A stretch of 64,000 nt of DNA, taken from assembly GCF_900103545.1 (NCBI RefSeq), contig NZ_FNHH01000009.1:1-64000 (forward strand). The letters are read 5' to 3'. Source of the DNA: Daejeonella rubra. Its GTDB lineage: Bacteria; Bacteroidota; Bacteroidia; Sphingobacteriales; Sphingobacteriaceae. The notes beneath the pieces were generated by a model. It ran no database searches. It saw only the letters and a list, made by a program, of their open reading frames with translations, and was not told where the DNA came from. Positions 9,326-17,339 of the stretch are shown here, one piece after another. The translations under genes were made by a program, and so were the position numbers. Position 1 is the first letter of the stretch. Every line of letters begins with the position of its first letter.

Positions 9326-10900
9326 TTATTTCTTTTCTGATCGCTCTATTCCAAACAGGTTATTTCGGATATTGTAATATTTAAACCAGGCTGGATTAAT
9401 AGCTGTTGCCCCCGGACTGTCTACTGAGATTAATTTAGAGGCAAAAGGCTCATATGCGGCGCGTGGAGCAATTGCACCTTTAACGACCAGTATCTTCTGG
9501 CGTTCTACATAAACTCCGTTAGAAATGAAAATATGTGCGCTGTTAGGGCTGGCAGGTTTAGTGGTTATTAAGAGAAGATTTGGTTCATCAAGTGTTGATC
9601 CATCAAGCTGAACTACAGCTGTATTACCCATGTCCCAGTAGCGACCTCCCCCATGGCGGATTTCCGTTTCCAGATATCTGCCAACATTTAAGGAGCGTAC
9701 TTCACCTTTGATAGGAACAGGCTTTCCATGCATATTATCCATCTTGCCACCCACTGTAAAATCAAAAGCTTTTCCTACGCCTGCCTTTTCAGCTATTTTG
9801 TAAGCTTCAGGATCGTAAATGACCATTGCCCAACCTTTTGCGTTTTGTTTGATCAATTCTTCAAGCATAAATGAGCTGTCACCGGTTGATCCACCTCCGA
9901 TATTATCTCCCATGTCAATCAAAACTACCGGTCGCCCTTCATGCTCCATAGCCATTTTCACAGCCTCTGCAGGTTTAGGGTTATTTATTCTGGTACTTTC
10001 ACGTGTATCCCAAAGCATTTGAGATAATCTGTTAGCTTCCTTATCTCCTAAAGCCTTGTTATTATCTGTAACTACCACCACCGAAGGGCCCATCCATGGA
10101 ACATCAGCATACTGATATCCACCCGAAACACTAACAGCCAAAACGCCGGGTATTTTTTCCACATTTTTACTTTCGGAAGTTATCGGCAATAAAGGGTTTG
10201 AATAAGTATTTTGGAAGGCAATATTATATACCATTGGAGGCTTGACAAAGCTTTGAACCGGTTTTACTTTCCCGCTTACTATTTTTGCCATAATATCGGC
10301 GGCCTGCATTCCGCGATCATACGTATCTAAATGTGGATTTTCCTTGAAGGTGATCAGCACAGTTGACAATTCAATCATTTTGGGTGTGATATTCGCATGG
10401 AAATCATGGGTCACAACAATAGGCATTGCCGGACCAAAAGCAGCTCTGACTCTTCTAACCATTTCTTCATCACCACTGGGATAACTTTCAACAACCATAG
10501 CTCCATGCAGATTTAATAAGATGCCCTGAAGCTTTGGACCGGCTTTTAGACCAGTCATGATCTCATTCATCATCGCGTTAAAAGCTTTATCAGTAACCGG
10601 CCCTCTGGGCGTAGCAGATGTTATCAGGCTTGGATAAAGTTCAAGCCCAAACTGTTTTGCACCTTCGATATACCCGGCGCTTGTTGTTTTAGCTGTTGAT
10701 CCTGCAAAAAAACGCTTTGCCCTCTCCTGCTGACTTTCTCCAATTTTTACATTAAAATCTTCGAGCTCCGTTTTTTTAATGTTGAAGCTATTAGATTCAT
10801 GTGCAATGCCGGCAACACCAATGATTGGTTTTACCTGAGAAATTGCCGGAAATGACACAATAATTAATATGAAAATAGTTCTTAATAAATTGTTGATCAT
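9326..10900 (-). CDS. M81 family metallopeptidase (MlrC/microcystinase C-like), exported
   Basis: About 524 aa from the ATG at 10900, chosen over the in-frame ATG at 10930 because the protein then begins with a clean signal peptide (MINNLLRTIFILIIVSFPAISQ). Family motifs are VAGIAHESNSFN at the mature N-terminus, LNLHGAMVVE, VTHDFHANIT and VLIDMGDNIGGGSTGDSS, which supply the metal-binding Asp/His residues of the MlrC N-terminal domain; the MlrC C-terminal domain follows. MlrC finishes degradation of linearised microcystin in sphingomonads, but most relatives act on unknown small peptides or amides. Transcribed alone. Confidence 0.85.
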   Translation of the reverse strand: MINNLLRTIFILIIVSFPAISQVKPIIGVAGIAHESNSFNIKKTELEDFNVKIGESQQERAKRFFAGSTAKTTSAGYIEGAKQFGLELYPSLITSATPRGPVTDKAFNAMMNEIMTGLKAGPKLQGILLNLHGAMVVESYPSGDEEMVRRVRAAFGPAMPIVVTHDFHANITPKMIELSTVLITFKENPHLDTYDRGMQAADIMAKIVSGKVKPVQSFVKPPMVYNIAFQNTYSNPLLPITSESKNVEKIPGVLAVSVSGGYQYADVPWMGPSVVVVTDNNKALGDKEANRLSQMLWDTRESTRINNPKPAEAVKMAMEHEGRPVVLIDMGDNIGGGSTGDSSFMLEELIKQNAKGWAMVIYDPEAYKIAEKAGVGKAFDFTVGGKMDNMHGKPVPIKGEVRSLNVGRYLETEIRHGGGRYWDMGNTAVVQLDGSTLDEPNLLLITTKPASPNSAHIFISNGVYVERQKILVVKGAIAPRAAYEPFASKLISVDSPGATAINPAWFKYYNIRNNLFGIERSEKK

Positions 10901-11191
10901 AGGTTTATAAATAAAATTATCTGATAACATAAAACTACAATAAAATTTGAATTTTGAAAAAATGAGATGGGATTGTGTAAGGAATTTACACAGAGCTTTC
11001 AGGCTATATTGCGCCTGCCCTCATCAACCACTTTAATTGGTTTTAAATTTTCAGCATTTGGTATTTTTTACAGATATTTCACAGTAAAACTCATATTTAC
11101 ATAAACATCACCAGACAATTTTCTAAACGAACTGTCTTCAGCATTTTCGTATATTCATCCAGCAAACCTATCTTTCAAACTAAAAAAGAAC

Positions 11192-11647
11192 ATGAAATCA
11201 CTTTGTAAGCTAGTTATTCTGACAACTTTTTTTTCGCTGAGCAATAATGTAAATGCTCAGGACTACAAAACATCACTGGGGTTGGGAATCGACTTTGGTA
11301 CCGGTAGCACCATGGTCGGACCATCAGCAAAGTACTTTTTTACCAAGAATTCGGCCATTCAGGGTGATGTATTATTTGGAGGGAATTCAACTCTAATCCA
11401 GGCATTCTATCAGCACCATTTCCCGGTAATAGGAGCTCCCACCTTAAACTTTATTGTGGGTGGTGGAGCCGGGATCGAGTTGTACAATTACGGATCGACA
11501 GTTTTGCTTAAGCCAACAGCTGGATTAGAATACAAGATTAAAGAAGCTCCTCTTGCATTTAATTTTGATTGGAGGCCAACTATGTTTCTATTGGATGGAG
11601 CGATCGAGCCTGCCAGATTTGGCATTGGGATTAAATATACCTTCTAA
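11192..11647 (+). CDS. Small outer-membrane beta-barrel protein
   Basis: 151 aa with a signal peptide cleaved after NVNAQ. The mature part alternates short beta strands with glycine-rich turns (TSLGLGIDFGTGSTM, FIVGGGAGIELYNYG) and ends in an aromatic strand (RFGIGIKYTF), the usual C-terminal signature of OMPs. The size and YKTSLGLG opening fit the small eight-stranded barrels common in Bacteroidota. Function unknown. It stands alone, with 261 bp upstream and a long gene-free stretch after it. Confidence 0.7.
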   Translation: MKSLCKLVILTTFFSLSNNVNAQDYKTSLGLGIDFGTGSTMVGPSAKYFFTKNSAIQGDVLFGGNSTLIQAFYQHHFPVIGAPTLNFIVGGGAGIELYNYGSTVLLKPTAGLEYKIKEAPLAFNFDWRPTMFLLDGAIEPARFGIGIKYTF

Positions 11648-12109
11648 TACGAATACATTAATTGGAAGATGCAAATTCTTATTAACGAGCTGAATGAATT
11701 AGACTTAGGTCTTTCATCCTAAACACCTTCTTTTAATAAATCTACTTGTTAAATATAACTACACAAATCAATATGTTCTGCCCAGCAGTTATAAATTGAG
11801 TGAAAAACTCTAAGACTGAGGTTTGAAGGGATAATGGCTCAATTGCTGTAACTCGGATTACCTTTGAGTATTAGGGGAAGTAAATATTTAAGAAATGCGC
11901 GATACTGTTCCCTTATTCCAGCAGATTTAATGAGCATTTACACCATTTTTGTAGCAAATAAATCAGCAAGCGGTACAATTTAGACCTTAATGCAGACTGA
12001 TTTTAGAGTGATTTGCTAATTAATCATTAACCATACGCGCCATTTCCGCGCCAGATATAGGAGATGTGCTCTACGAGTATATCAAGGAATATCAGACCAT
12101 ATTCCAAAG
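11648..12109. other. Gene-free region before tRNA-Arg terminator
   Basis: No start-bearing gene seen. A short open frame with no ATG (reading DIGDVLYEYIKEYQ) crosses the tRNA terminator around 12053-12160 and is probably chance. Confidence 0.4.
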
Positions 12110-12143
12110 AAAAAGGCTTCTTGGTGATCCAGGAAGCCTTTTT
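12110..12143 (-). terminator. Rho-independent terminator of tRNA-Arg
   Basis: A perfect 11-bp inverted repeat, AAAAAGGCTTC and GAAGCCTTTTT, with a 12-nt loop. It begins 7 nt beyond the tRNA 3' end on the minus strand. The A/T ends make it usable in both directions. Confidence 0.85.
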
Positions 12144-12149
12144 GATGTG

Positions 12150-12223
12150 TACGCCCATTAGGATTCGAACCTAAGACCTACGGTTTAGAAAACCGTTGCT
12201 CTATCCAGCTGAGCTATGGGCGC
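12150..12223 (-). tRNA. tRNA-Arg (anticodon TCT)
   Basis: A 74-nt cloverleaf on the minus strand. The acceptor GCGCCCA pairs with TGGGCGT (G·U at the first pair) and the discriminator is A. D stem is GCTC/GAGC. The anticodon stem ACGGT/ACCGT encloses the loop TTTCTAA, giving anticodon TCT. T arm is TTAGG TTCGAAT CCTAA. CCA is not encoded. Confidence 0.97.
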
Positions 12224-12232
12224 ATTCTGCGA

Positions 12233-12263
12233 CAAAAGTATAAAAACATCACAAAAACTCAAA
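12233..12263 (-). promoter_or_regulatory. Bacteroidota-type promoter of tRNA-Arg
   Basis: On the minus strand, TTTG (12260-12263) is followed after exactly 19 bp by TACTTTTG (12233-12240). This fits the Bacteroidota -33/-7 consensus TTTG-N19-TAnnTTTG, about 10 bp before the tRNA. Confidence 0.8.
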
Positions 12264-12350
12264 CTAAAGAGTACATTTTATAAATATAAATGAACAAAAT
12301 TCAATCTTTAATACGCATCTGCCTGTAAGTCAGTCTGGCAAGACTGGCTT

Positions 12351-14489
12351 ATGTTGCTCAGGTATCTCATAGAAATTACTATTTTTGACACAAAGAACAA
12401 GACTTTGGCAAAACTCAAAAAGCAATTACACCTGGTACTCTACCGCAAATACAGTTCGAATCTGAAATTTGTTATGATGGCATTGTGTGTATTCTTCGTT
12501 ACCCTCTTCCTGCCAAAACAAGCCCGATTCAGATTTGAATACGAAAAAGGTAAAACCTGGATGCAAAAGGATCTGTATTCTCCTCATAGTTTTTCTATCC
12601 GGAAGACCAATGAAGAAATAGAAAAAGACAGGGATGATATCTTAAAATCTGTACTTCCTATTTACCAGAATGATGTTCAGATTGTAGAAAATGCTATGGA
12701 CGCTTTCAATTCAGAATTTGAAACCAAGTGGAAAAGTTCCGGGATCCCTGAAAATAACAAGGGGATATATTTTACGGATGGAAATGCACTTCTGAAAAAT
12801 ATTTATGCACGGGGACTAATGAACCCAGTTAAAAAGTATCAGCGCAGCGGTCCAAATTATAATTTCAGTCTGGTTTTCAATAATGTATCAACGCAAGTAA
12901 ACACTGCAGATGCATTCAATATGTCTGATGCCATCTCATTTATCAAGGAAACAATAAAGAATAATAAAAAAATTGAAAACCAGGATTGGCTAATAAAGTT
13001 GGTTTCCAATCATTTAAAGGCAAATTATGTTTATGATGAACAATTGACGGATAAGCTGGAAGAAAATGCCCTGAACAGCTTATCTCTAACCAGAGGAATG
13101 GTGCAAAAAGGTGAACTTATTATCGCTAAAGGTACCATGGTTAATTCCGTTATTTATCAGAAGCTTGAATCCTTAAGAGCTGCTTATGAAGAGGATGCCA
13201 AGGTTATTGGAAATCGTAATCTGATATTATTCGGTCAATTTTTACTGGCCGGATTGATCATTACTCTATTGATGATCTTTCTATTTCTTTTCAGAAAGGA
13301 TATTTATGCTGATAACAGGCAATTAGCACTTATTCTATTGGTAATTACAGGAATGCTGGTTGGTTTATCCTGGGCAATACGTATTAAAATACCCAGCGTT
13401 TATTATATTCCATTCTGTATTGTTCCTATCATCATCAGGATCTTGTTTGATACACGTTTAGCTCTTAATATACACCTGTTGGTTGTTTTGATTGCCGGAT
13501 TTTTTGTGCCAAACAGCTTTGAATTCGCTTTTTTGCAGATATCAGCTGGTATGGTGGCTATCTACAGCATAAAGAACCTGATAAAAAGGGAGCAATTTCT
13601 TATTTCAGCACTCCTGATATTACTTAATTATTTTATTGCCTTTTTAGGAATTTCTCTGATCAGGGATGGCTCTGTCACTGATATAGAATGGCTGAATTTC
13701 GTACCTTTTATTTTCAGTGTATTATTATCCCTGCTTGCCTATCCATTAATTTATGCCTTCGAAAGAATGTTTGGTATAACTTCTGATGTTACACTGATGG
13801 AGCTTACCAACACCAACTCTAAATTATTGCGTGATCTGGCATTTAAAGCCCCCGGAACCTTTCAGCACTCACTTCAGGTAGCTAATCTTGCAGAGGCAGC
13901 AATCTTTAAGATCGGAGGAAATACCTTGCTTGTGCGGGCTGGAGCCTTATATCATGATATTGGAAAGACTGTTAATCCTCAGTATTTTATTGAGAATCAG
14001 AACAGAGGAAGTAATCCTCATGATACCATATCTTATGAACAAAGTGCCCAGATCATCATTCAGCATGTACATAAGGGTGTAGAAATTGCACGGAAGAACA
14101 ACATCCCGGAAATGCTGATCGACTTCATCCGAACACACCATGGCAACACAAGGGTAGATTATTTTTATCAGTCCTTTTTGAAGAACTTCCCAGAAAAATT
14201 TGTTGATGAGAATATTTTCCGTTACCCCGGTCCTATTCCATTTTCAAAAGAAACTGCAGTATTAATGCTTGCAGATTCTGTTGAAGCAGCCTCAAGAAGC
14301 TTAAAAGAGCCAGATGCAATAAGTATAAGTGATCTGGTTGAACGTATCATTGATTATAAGCTTGATCAGGACCAACTAACCAATAGCAATATTACTCTGA
14401 AGGATATTGAGACCATAAAACTCATTTTTAAAACGATGCTTATGGGTATTTATCATGTTCGAATCGATTATGATATTGATAAACATTAG
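12351..14489 (+). CDS. 7TM-HD phosphohydrolase, PgpH-like cyclic di-AMP phosphodiesterase
   Basis: 712 aa. After a first membrane segment (near residues 40-55) there is a ~240-residue extracytoplasmic 7TMR-HDED domain. Seven hydrophobic helices then span roughly residues 290-480, and a cytoplasmic HD domain follows (FKAPGTFQHSLQVANLAEAA, then ALYHDIGKTVNP, THHGNTRVDYFY). The HDIGK metal-binding pair and further conserved His/Asp are present, so it should be active. PgpH proteins of this architecture hydrolyse c-di-AMP to pApA. The ATG at 12351 gives a somewhat long cytoplasmic leader, and a start further in is possible. No partner gene is adjacent. Confidence 0.88.
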   Translation: MLLRYLIEITIFDTKNKTLAKLKKQLHLVLYRKYSSNLKFVMMALCVFFVTLFLPKQARFRFEYEKGKTWMQKDLYSPHSFSIRKTNEEIEKDRDDILKSVLPIYQNDVQIVENAMDAFNSEFETKWKSSGIPENNKGIYFTDGNALLKNIYARGLMNPVKKYQRSGPNYNFSLVFNNVSTQVNTADAFNMSDAISFIKETIKNNKKIENQDWLIKLVSNHLKANYVYDEQLTDKLEENALNSLSLTRGMVQKGELIIAKGTMVNSVIYQKLESLRAAYEEDAKVIGNRNLILFGQFLLAGLIITLLMIFLFLFRKDIYADNRQLALILLVITGMLVGLSWAIRIKIPSVYYIPFCIVPIIIRILFDTRLALNIHLLVVLIAGFFVPNSFEFAFLQISAGMVAIYSIKNLIKREQFLISALLILLNYFIAFLGISLIRDGSVTDIEWLNFVPFIFSVLLSLLAYPLIYAFERMFGITSDVTLMELTNTNSKLLRDLAFKAPGTFQHSLQVANLAEAAIFKIGGNTLLVRAGALYHDIGKTVNPQYFIENQNRGSNPHDTISYEQSAQIIIQHVHKGVEIARKNNIPEMLIDFIRTHHGNTRVDYFYQSFLKNFPEKFVDENIFRYPGPIPFSKETAVLMLADSVEAASRSLKEPDAISISDLVERIIDYKLDQDQLTNSNITLKDIETIKLIFKTMLMGIYHVRIDYDIDKH

Positions 14490-14580
14490 CGTATTTACCT
14501 GCTGTTTGGATTCGATGTGACAGATAATCAGGCCTTTATTCACTGCAAAAAATAAATAATGGATTCATTTAAAAATATTT

Positions 14581-14610
14581 TTTGCCAGGCAGACTGATTT
14601 GCTATATTTG
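14581..14610 (+). promoter_or_regulatory. Bacteroidota-type promoter of tRNA-Ser
   Basis: TTTG at 14581-14584 and TATATTTG at 14603-14610, spaced by 18 bp, match the -33/-7 consensus. The tRNA begins 30 bp downstream. Confidence 0.75.
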
Positions 14611-14640
14611 CAGTCCTCGAAAGAGGGTTTTTATTTTTAA

Positions 14641-14730
14641 GGAGAGATGCCTGAGTGGCCGAAAGGAACAGTTTGCTAAACTGTCGTACTGGCAACGGTA
14701 CCGAGGGTTCGAATCCCTCTCTCTCCGCCA
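14641..14730 (+). tRNA. tRNA-Ser (anticodon GCT)
   Basis: A class II tRNA. The acceptor GGAGAGA pairs with TCTCTCC, discriminator G, and CCA is encoded (14728-14730). The anticodon stem ACAGT/ACTGT encloses TTGCTAA, giving anticodon GCT. The long variable arm (about CGTACTGGCAACGGTACC) is as expected for serine tRNAs. Confidence 0.97.
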
Positions 14731-14734
14731 AAAT

Positions 14735-14772
14735 AAAATGCTATCCCAGCAGAACTGGGATAGCATTTTTTG
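14735..14772 (+). terminator. Rho-independent terminator of tRNA-Ser
   Basis: Inverted repeat ATGCTATCCCAG / CTGGGATAGCAT with a 5-nt loop, followed by a run of T, starting a few nt after the tRNA. Confidence 0.9.
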
Positions 14773-15085
14773 TTTTAAGGCGACCTCCGCGCCGATACTG
14801 GGTAGCCGAAAAACAAAAAATGTAATTTATACTCTATAGGAATAGAAAGCATTTGGGATAAAGCCTATCCATTAGTGTTCTAATCAACAACACCCCTCTC
14901 TGCCAATGTAATAGATGATTTGACCTTATTCAGAATGGGTATTTTTTTAATGGAGATTATTCCGAGGTACGAAATTCAATATGCTAATCACTAAGCCTCC
15001 CAGCAATTTAATGGTGACATTCATTAACAAGTTCAAGATCTTTACATATAAAGAGTAATGAAATTGAAATTCAGGAAGCCAGGAA

Positions 15086-15523
15086 TCAGCTTGTTTTAGT
15101 AAAAGAATTATAGCTCAGTTCCAGTGTCTCAATAATTAATAAATCGTCCTGTTTTTCAGAAAATGCAAGTTTAATTGATATTGGATATGCATTGACTAAT
15201 TTCCAGCTTGAATAAATGGTCCCAACTTCATCAATAAGCAGAAGACTTAGGTTTTTGCTGGTAAAAACAAGTGATTCATAACGAGGTTGCAACCATTCAA
15301 TAAGCAGCAAACCCCTTAAGATGCCTTTTTTAAGGGTAATGTTTGCATGTTTTGGTGGAGAAGGAACAAACTGCTTAAAAAGCTCATTCATAGTCGAATG
15401 TGGTTCTTCTTGTTTCATCCGAACATTTAACCCACTAACTTCAGCAAAATCTCCATTATGCTCATCAGTAAAGCCCTCTACAGTTAGCCTGAAATACAAT
15501 CCAGTATTTTTACGAAATCTCAT
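15086..15523 (-). CDS. Orphan phage tail tube / contractile injection system tube protein (T4 gp19-like)
   Basis: 145 aa. It reads as a T4_gp19-like tube subunit: FRLTVEGFTDEHNGDFAEVSGLNV at the start (usual sequence around the first beta hairpin), NITLKKGIL in the middle, and YPISIKLAFSEKQDD with IETLELSYNSF at the end. The same fold forms the inner tube in phage tails and in extracellular contractile injection systems (Afp1/Pvc1 type). No sheath, baseplate, spike or ATPase gene is near it; its neighbours are tRNA-Ser and a 0.9-kb gene-free stretch. It may be a relic or may serve a system encoded elsewhere. Confidence 0.8.
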   Translation of the reverse strand: MRFRKNTGLYFRLTVEGFTDEHNGDFAEVSGLNVRMKQEEPHSTMNELFKQFVPSPPKHANITLKKGILRGLLLIEWLQPRYESLVFTSKNLSLLLIDEVGTIYSSWKLVNAYPISIKLAFSEKQDDLLIIETLELSYNSFTKTS

Positions 15524-15536
15524 TTTTAGAAGCTAA

Positions 15537-16453
15537 TAATTAAAACCTTTATACCCCCCACCATTATAGTGCCAGCAACAGGAATTATATTTTTTTCTCT
15601 TAATATTATTTTATTAAGCAATAAAAAAAAATAGTACCGACAATGAACATGTAGTATTGTAACTCTGAATTCAACTATAAAAGAAATTGCTTCGTTGAAT
15701 GTTCCTACTGAATCAAAAAATATGGCTTAAACTATTGTTTTGCTAAAAAATAAAACAATAATGTTTAATTAAATATCAAATAATAAAATCATTGTATGTT
15801 CTGAAGAATTCATATTCTCTAATTTAAAATCTTTAATAGCACAAGCTAAATAACATAATTTCAAAATTTAGAGACGAAATAATCAATGTTTTAATTGCTT
15901 TTAATAATTGTAAAATTAAAACTCTTGAATAAAATTATTTGAAAAAAGGAATTGAGATTTAAGAAGTTCATTTGAAAAAAAACTAAACTTCCACTAATCA
16001 ATTGGTTAATTAATTTAATTAAAATTAAATACAAGTATACTATTTACAAATTGATTTTATAAATCTGACATTAATTTGACAAAAGTCGTTTAAATACTTT
16101 TAAGGCACGAATAATCATTAAAAAAATTAAATTTTCAGGAAAGAAAGGCTAAAAAATCAGAGCAGTTAATAAGGTATTTTAATTGTTAAAACCAACATGC
16201 GTTTCAACATATTCCCTGCGAGTAACCTGAGGAAAAATACTAAAGAGTTTAGAATCTGCATCAATCTATTATGAATTCCAATTTTCAATACCCAGTCCCA
16301 AAAAAACATTCATATATATCTATTAATAAGCTTATTACAGGCTTTCATTTTTATGTTTTGTTGAAAATCCATGCAATTAATAGCAATATTAATTAGTTTG
16401 AGTTTTTGATTAATGAAGGTTTATAATTTAAAATATAGTAGAATTTCAAATAG
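15537..16453. other. AT-rich gene-free region
   Basis: About 0.9 kb with very low GC. No start-bearing open frame or RNA is recognisable. Before the transposon landed this was continuous with the 120 bp in front of the OmpA gene at 20234, so it is an unusually long upstream region for that gene. Confidence 0.5.
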
Positions 16454-16461
16454 TTCATTAA
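16454..16461. repeat. Target site duplication, left copy (TTCATTAA)
   Basis: Eight bases identical to those just outside the right transposon end (20106-20113). An 8-bp duplication is the rule for the IS1595 family. Confidence 0.92.
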
Positions 16462-16486
16462 GGCACTTATATACGAACTTGACCCA
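16462..16486 (+). repeat. Left terminal inverted repeat of the IS1595-family transposon
   Basis: Begins GGCACTTATATAC and ends TTGACCCA. It matches the reverse complement of the right end (20081-20105) at all but three of 25 positions, including the outermost 13. Confidence 0.92.
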
Positions 16487-16540
16487 ATTAAAGGCGTTTT
16501 TTAGATAATTGCGTTTCTGTTAAATCTCCCAATTATTTAA

Positions 16541-16594
16541 GACTAACTGATGAGACCTGAATGGTCGAAACATGGCGCTAGCTGTGTCTTAGTC
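16541..16594 (+). ncRNA. Hammerhead ribozyme 1 (type I)
   Basis: All conserved elements are in order. Stem I is GACTAA (16541-16546) with TTAGTC (16589-16594). The core CTGATGA is at 16547-16553. Stem II is GACC/GGTC around TGAAT, followed by GAAA (16567-16570). Stem III is ACATGGC (16570-16576) with GCTGTGT (16581-16587) around a GCTA loop, including the standard A-U and C-G pairs next to the core. The cleavage triplet is GTC, with scission predicted after C16588. Stem I is the open stem, so this is type I. It begins 79 nt inside the left transposon end. Confidence 0.92.
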
Positions 16595-16720
16595 AAAAAC
16601 TAGATAGGTGCAGACCTAGTGGGTATCAATCCCGAAAACTGCCGTAAAGTAAGGTGATAGATCAGACACCGAAAAGCGTAAGAGTCCGTAAGAGTTGAAA
16701 GAGCCTCTCGGTAAAAGTAG
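16595..16720 (+). ncRNA. Structured RNA segment between two hammerhead ribozymes
   Basis: Several helices can be drawn: ACTAG 16599-16603 with CTAGT 16616-16620 (or AGGT/ACCT inside it), GGG/CCC at 16621-16633, TATCA 16624-16628 with TGATA 16655-16659, GGTG/CACC at 16653-16670, and CCG-AGAG with CTCT-CGG between 16686 and 16711. Some exclude one another, so the RNA may switch. If both ribozymes cut, bases 16589-16725 (137 nt) leave as a free RNA with 5'-OH and cyclic-phosphate ends. I do not recognise the fold as a known class. Confidence 0.55.
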
Positions 16721-16769
16721 CCGTATACGGGTGAGTGCCCGTACTGATGAGTTACAAATAACGAAACGG
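16721..16769 (+). ncRNA. Hammerhead ribozyme 2 (type III)
   Basis: Circularly permuted relative to the first. Stem III 5' strand is CCGT (16721-16724); the cleavage triplet GTA gives scission after A16725. Stem I is TACGGG/CCCGTA (16726-16731, 16738-16743) around TGAGTG. The core CTGATGA is at 16744-16750. Stem II is GTTA/TAAC around CAAA. GAAA follows at 16763-16766, and ACGG (16766-16769) closes stem III. Stem III is only 4 bp, as in several natural type III ribozymes. It ends 3 nt before the ATG at 16773, so cleavage would set the 5' end of that mRNA. Confidence 0.88.
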
Positions 16770-16772
16770 ATT

Positions 16773-16970
16773 ATGAATGCAAAAGAGTTTGACGAGAAGT
16801 TCCATTTTATACTGGAACTGGGAATAGATACGAATGCTAACTACCTTTCTTTGCGCCAGTTTGTTGTTGAAACAGGTGGACAGCCTTTACCAGATCATCC
16901 GAATTCAACGGGAACAGTTCCAGAAAAAGAGGACGACTCTCTTGGGGACATTCCTCAACCTTTAACATGA
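16773..16970 (+). CDS. Small hypothetical protein downstream of hammerhead 2
   Basis: 65 aa, charged and soluble, beginning MNAKEFDEKFHFILELGID and ending in an acidic, proline-rich tail. A longer frame back to 16695 exists but would run through the ribozyme, so the ATG at 16773 is preferred. Its last ~130 bases overlap, tail to tail, the gene on the other strand (16837-17292). Family not recognised. Placement right behind a self-cleaving leader suggests its expression is tied to ribozyme processing. Confidence 0.55.
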   Translation: MNAKEFDEKFHFILELGIDTNANYLSLRQFVVETGGQPLPDHPNSTGTVPEKEDDSLGDIPQPLT

Positions 16971-17292
16971 GGTAGGCAAATAATTCATGATATTTATCTT
17001 TAAGTTCCTGCGGTATCGTTGCCATGTGATAATCTACACGTGCTTTGATTTCATTATCAATCTTTGAGAGCTTAATGACCTCTTTTTCGGCTTCCAACTT
17101 GGAATCCATTAATGCAACGTATTCTTCGATCTTTTTAATGTCAAATATATTTTGAAACCTCTCTAGGGTTTCTAATTTTGACTTAAGGGTATTAATCAGA
17201 CTAAACTGCCATACAAATACCGCTATGTAAATTATTACAATAGCGAAGTTCAAATAGATATTCATAAATAACTTTTTATTAATATACTTCAT
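16837..17292 (-). CDS. Passenger membrane protein with one TM segment and coiled coil
   Basis: 151 aa. One N-terminal transmembrane segment (about residues 12-33, YLNFAIVIIYIAVFVWQF) is followed by a charged, heptad-like helix (ETLERF... KKIEEYVALMDSKLEAEKEV) and a helical C-terminal part. It starts 47 bp from the divergent transposase gene, so their promoters share a short region. An internal ATG at residue 10 is an alternative start. No family recognised; its layout resembles the other anchored passenger at 18440-19078. Confidence 0.6.
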   Translation of the reverse strand: MKYINKKLFMNIYLNFAIVIIYIAVFVWQFSLINTLKSKLETLERFQNIFDIKKIEEYVALMDSKLEAEKEVIKLSKIDNEIKARVDYHMATIPQELKDKYHELFAYLMLKVEECPQESRPLFLELFPLNSDDLVKAVHLFQQQTGAKKGS

Positions 17293-17339
17293 TTATCTGA
17301 AAAACAACTATTTACCTAATAAGATACCTTTTTATTTTT

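Noticed and set aside
12040..12175. Start-less open frame reading DIGDVLYEYIKEYQ...
   Set aside because: No ATG, GTG or TTG in a sensible place, and it reads through the tRNA-Arg terminator into the tRNA.
14582..14839. Open frame of 85 codons across tRNA-Ser
   Set aside because: It runs through the tRNA gene and its terminator; the tRNA explains the bases.
16541..16770. Group II intron or IS200/IS605-type guide RNA for the structured left end of the transposon
   Set aside because: No domain V or GTGYG 5' end, no reverse transcriptase, no TnpB or HNH nuclease gene. Two hammerhead cores account for the conserved motifs directly.
16695..16772. Longer start for the small gene at 16773 (frame open back to 16695)
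   Set aside because: These codons coincide with hammerhead 2 and the helix before it. The RNA pairing explains the sequence better, and an ATG at 16773 is available.
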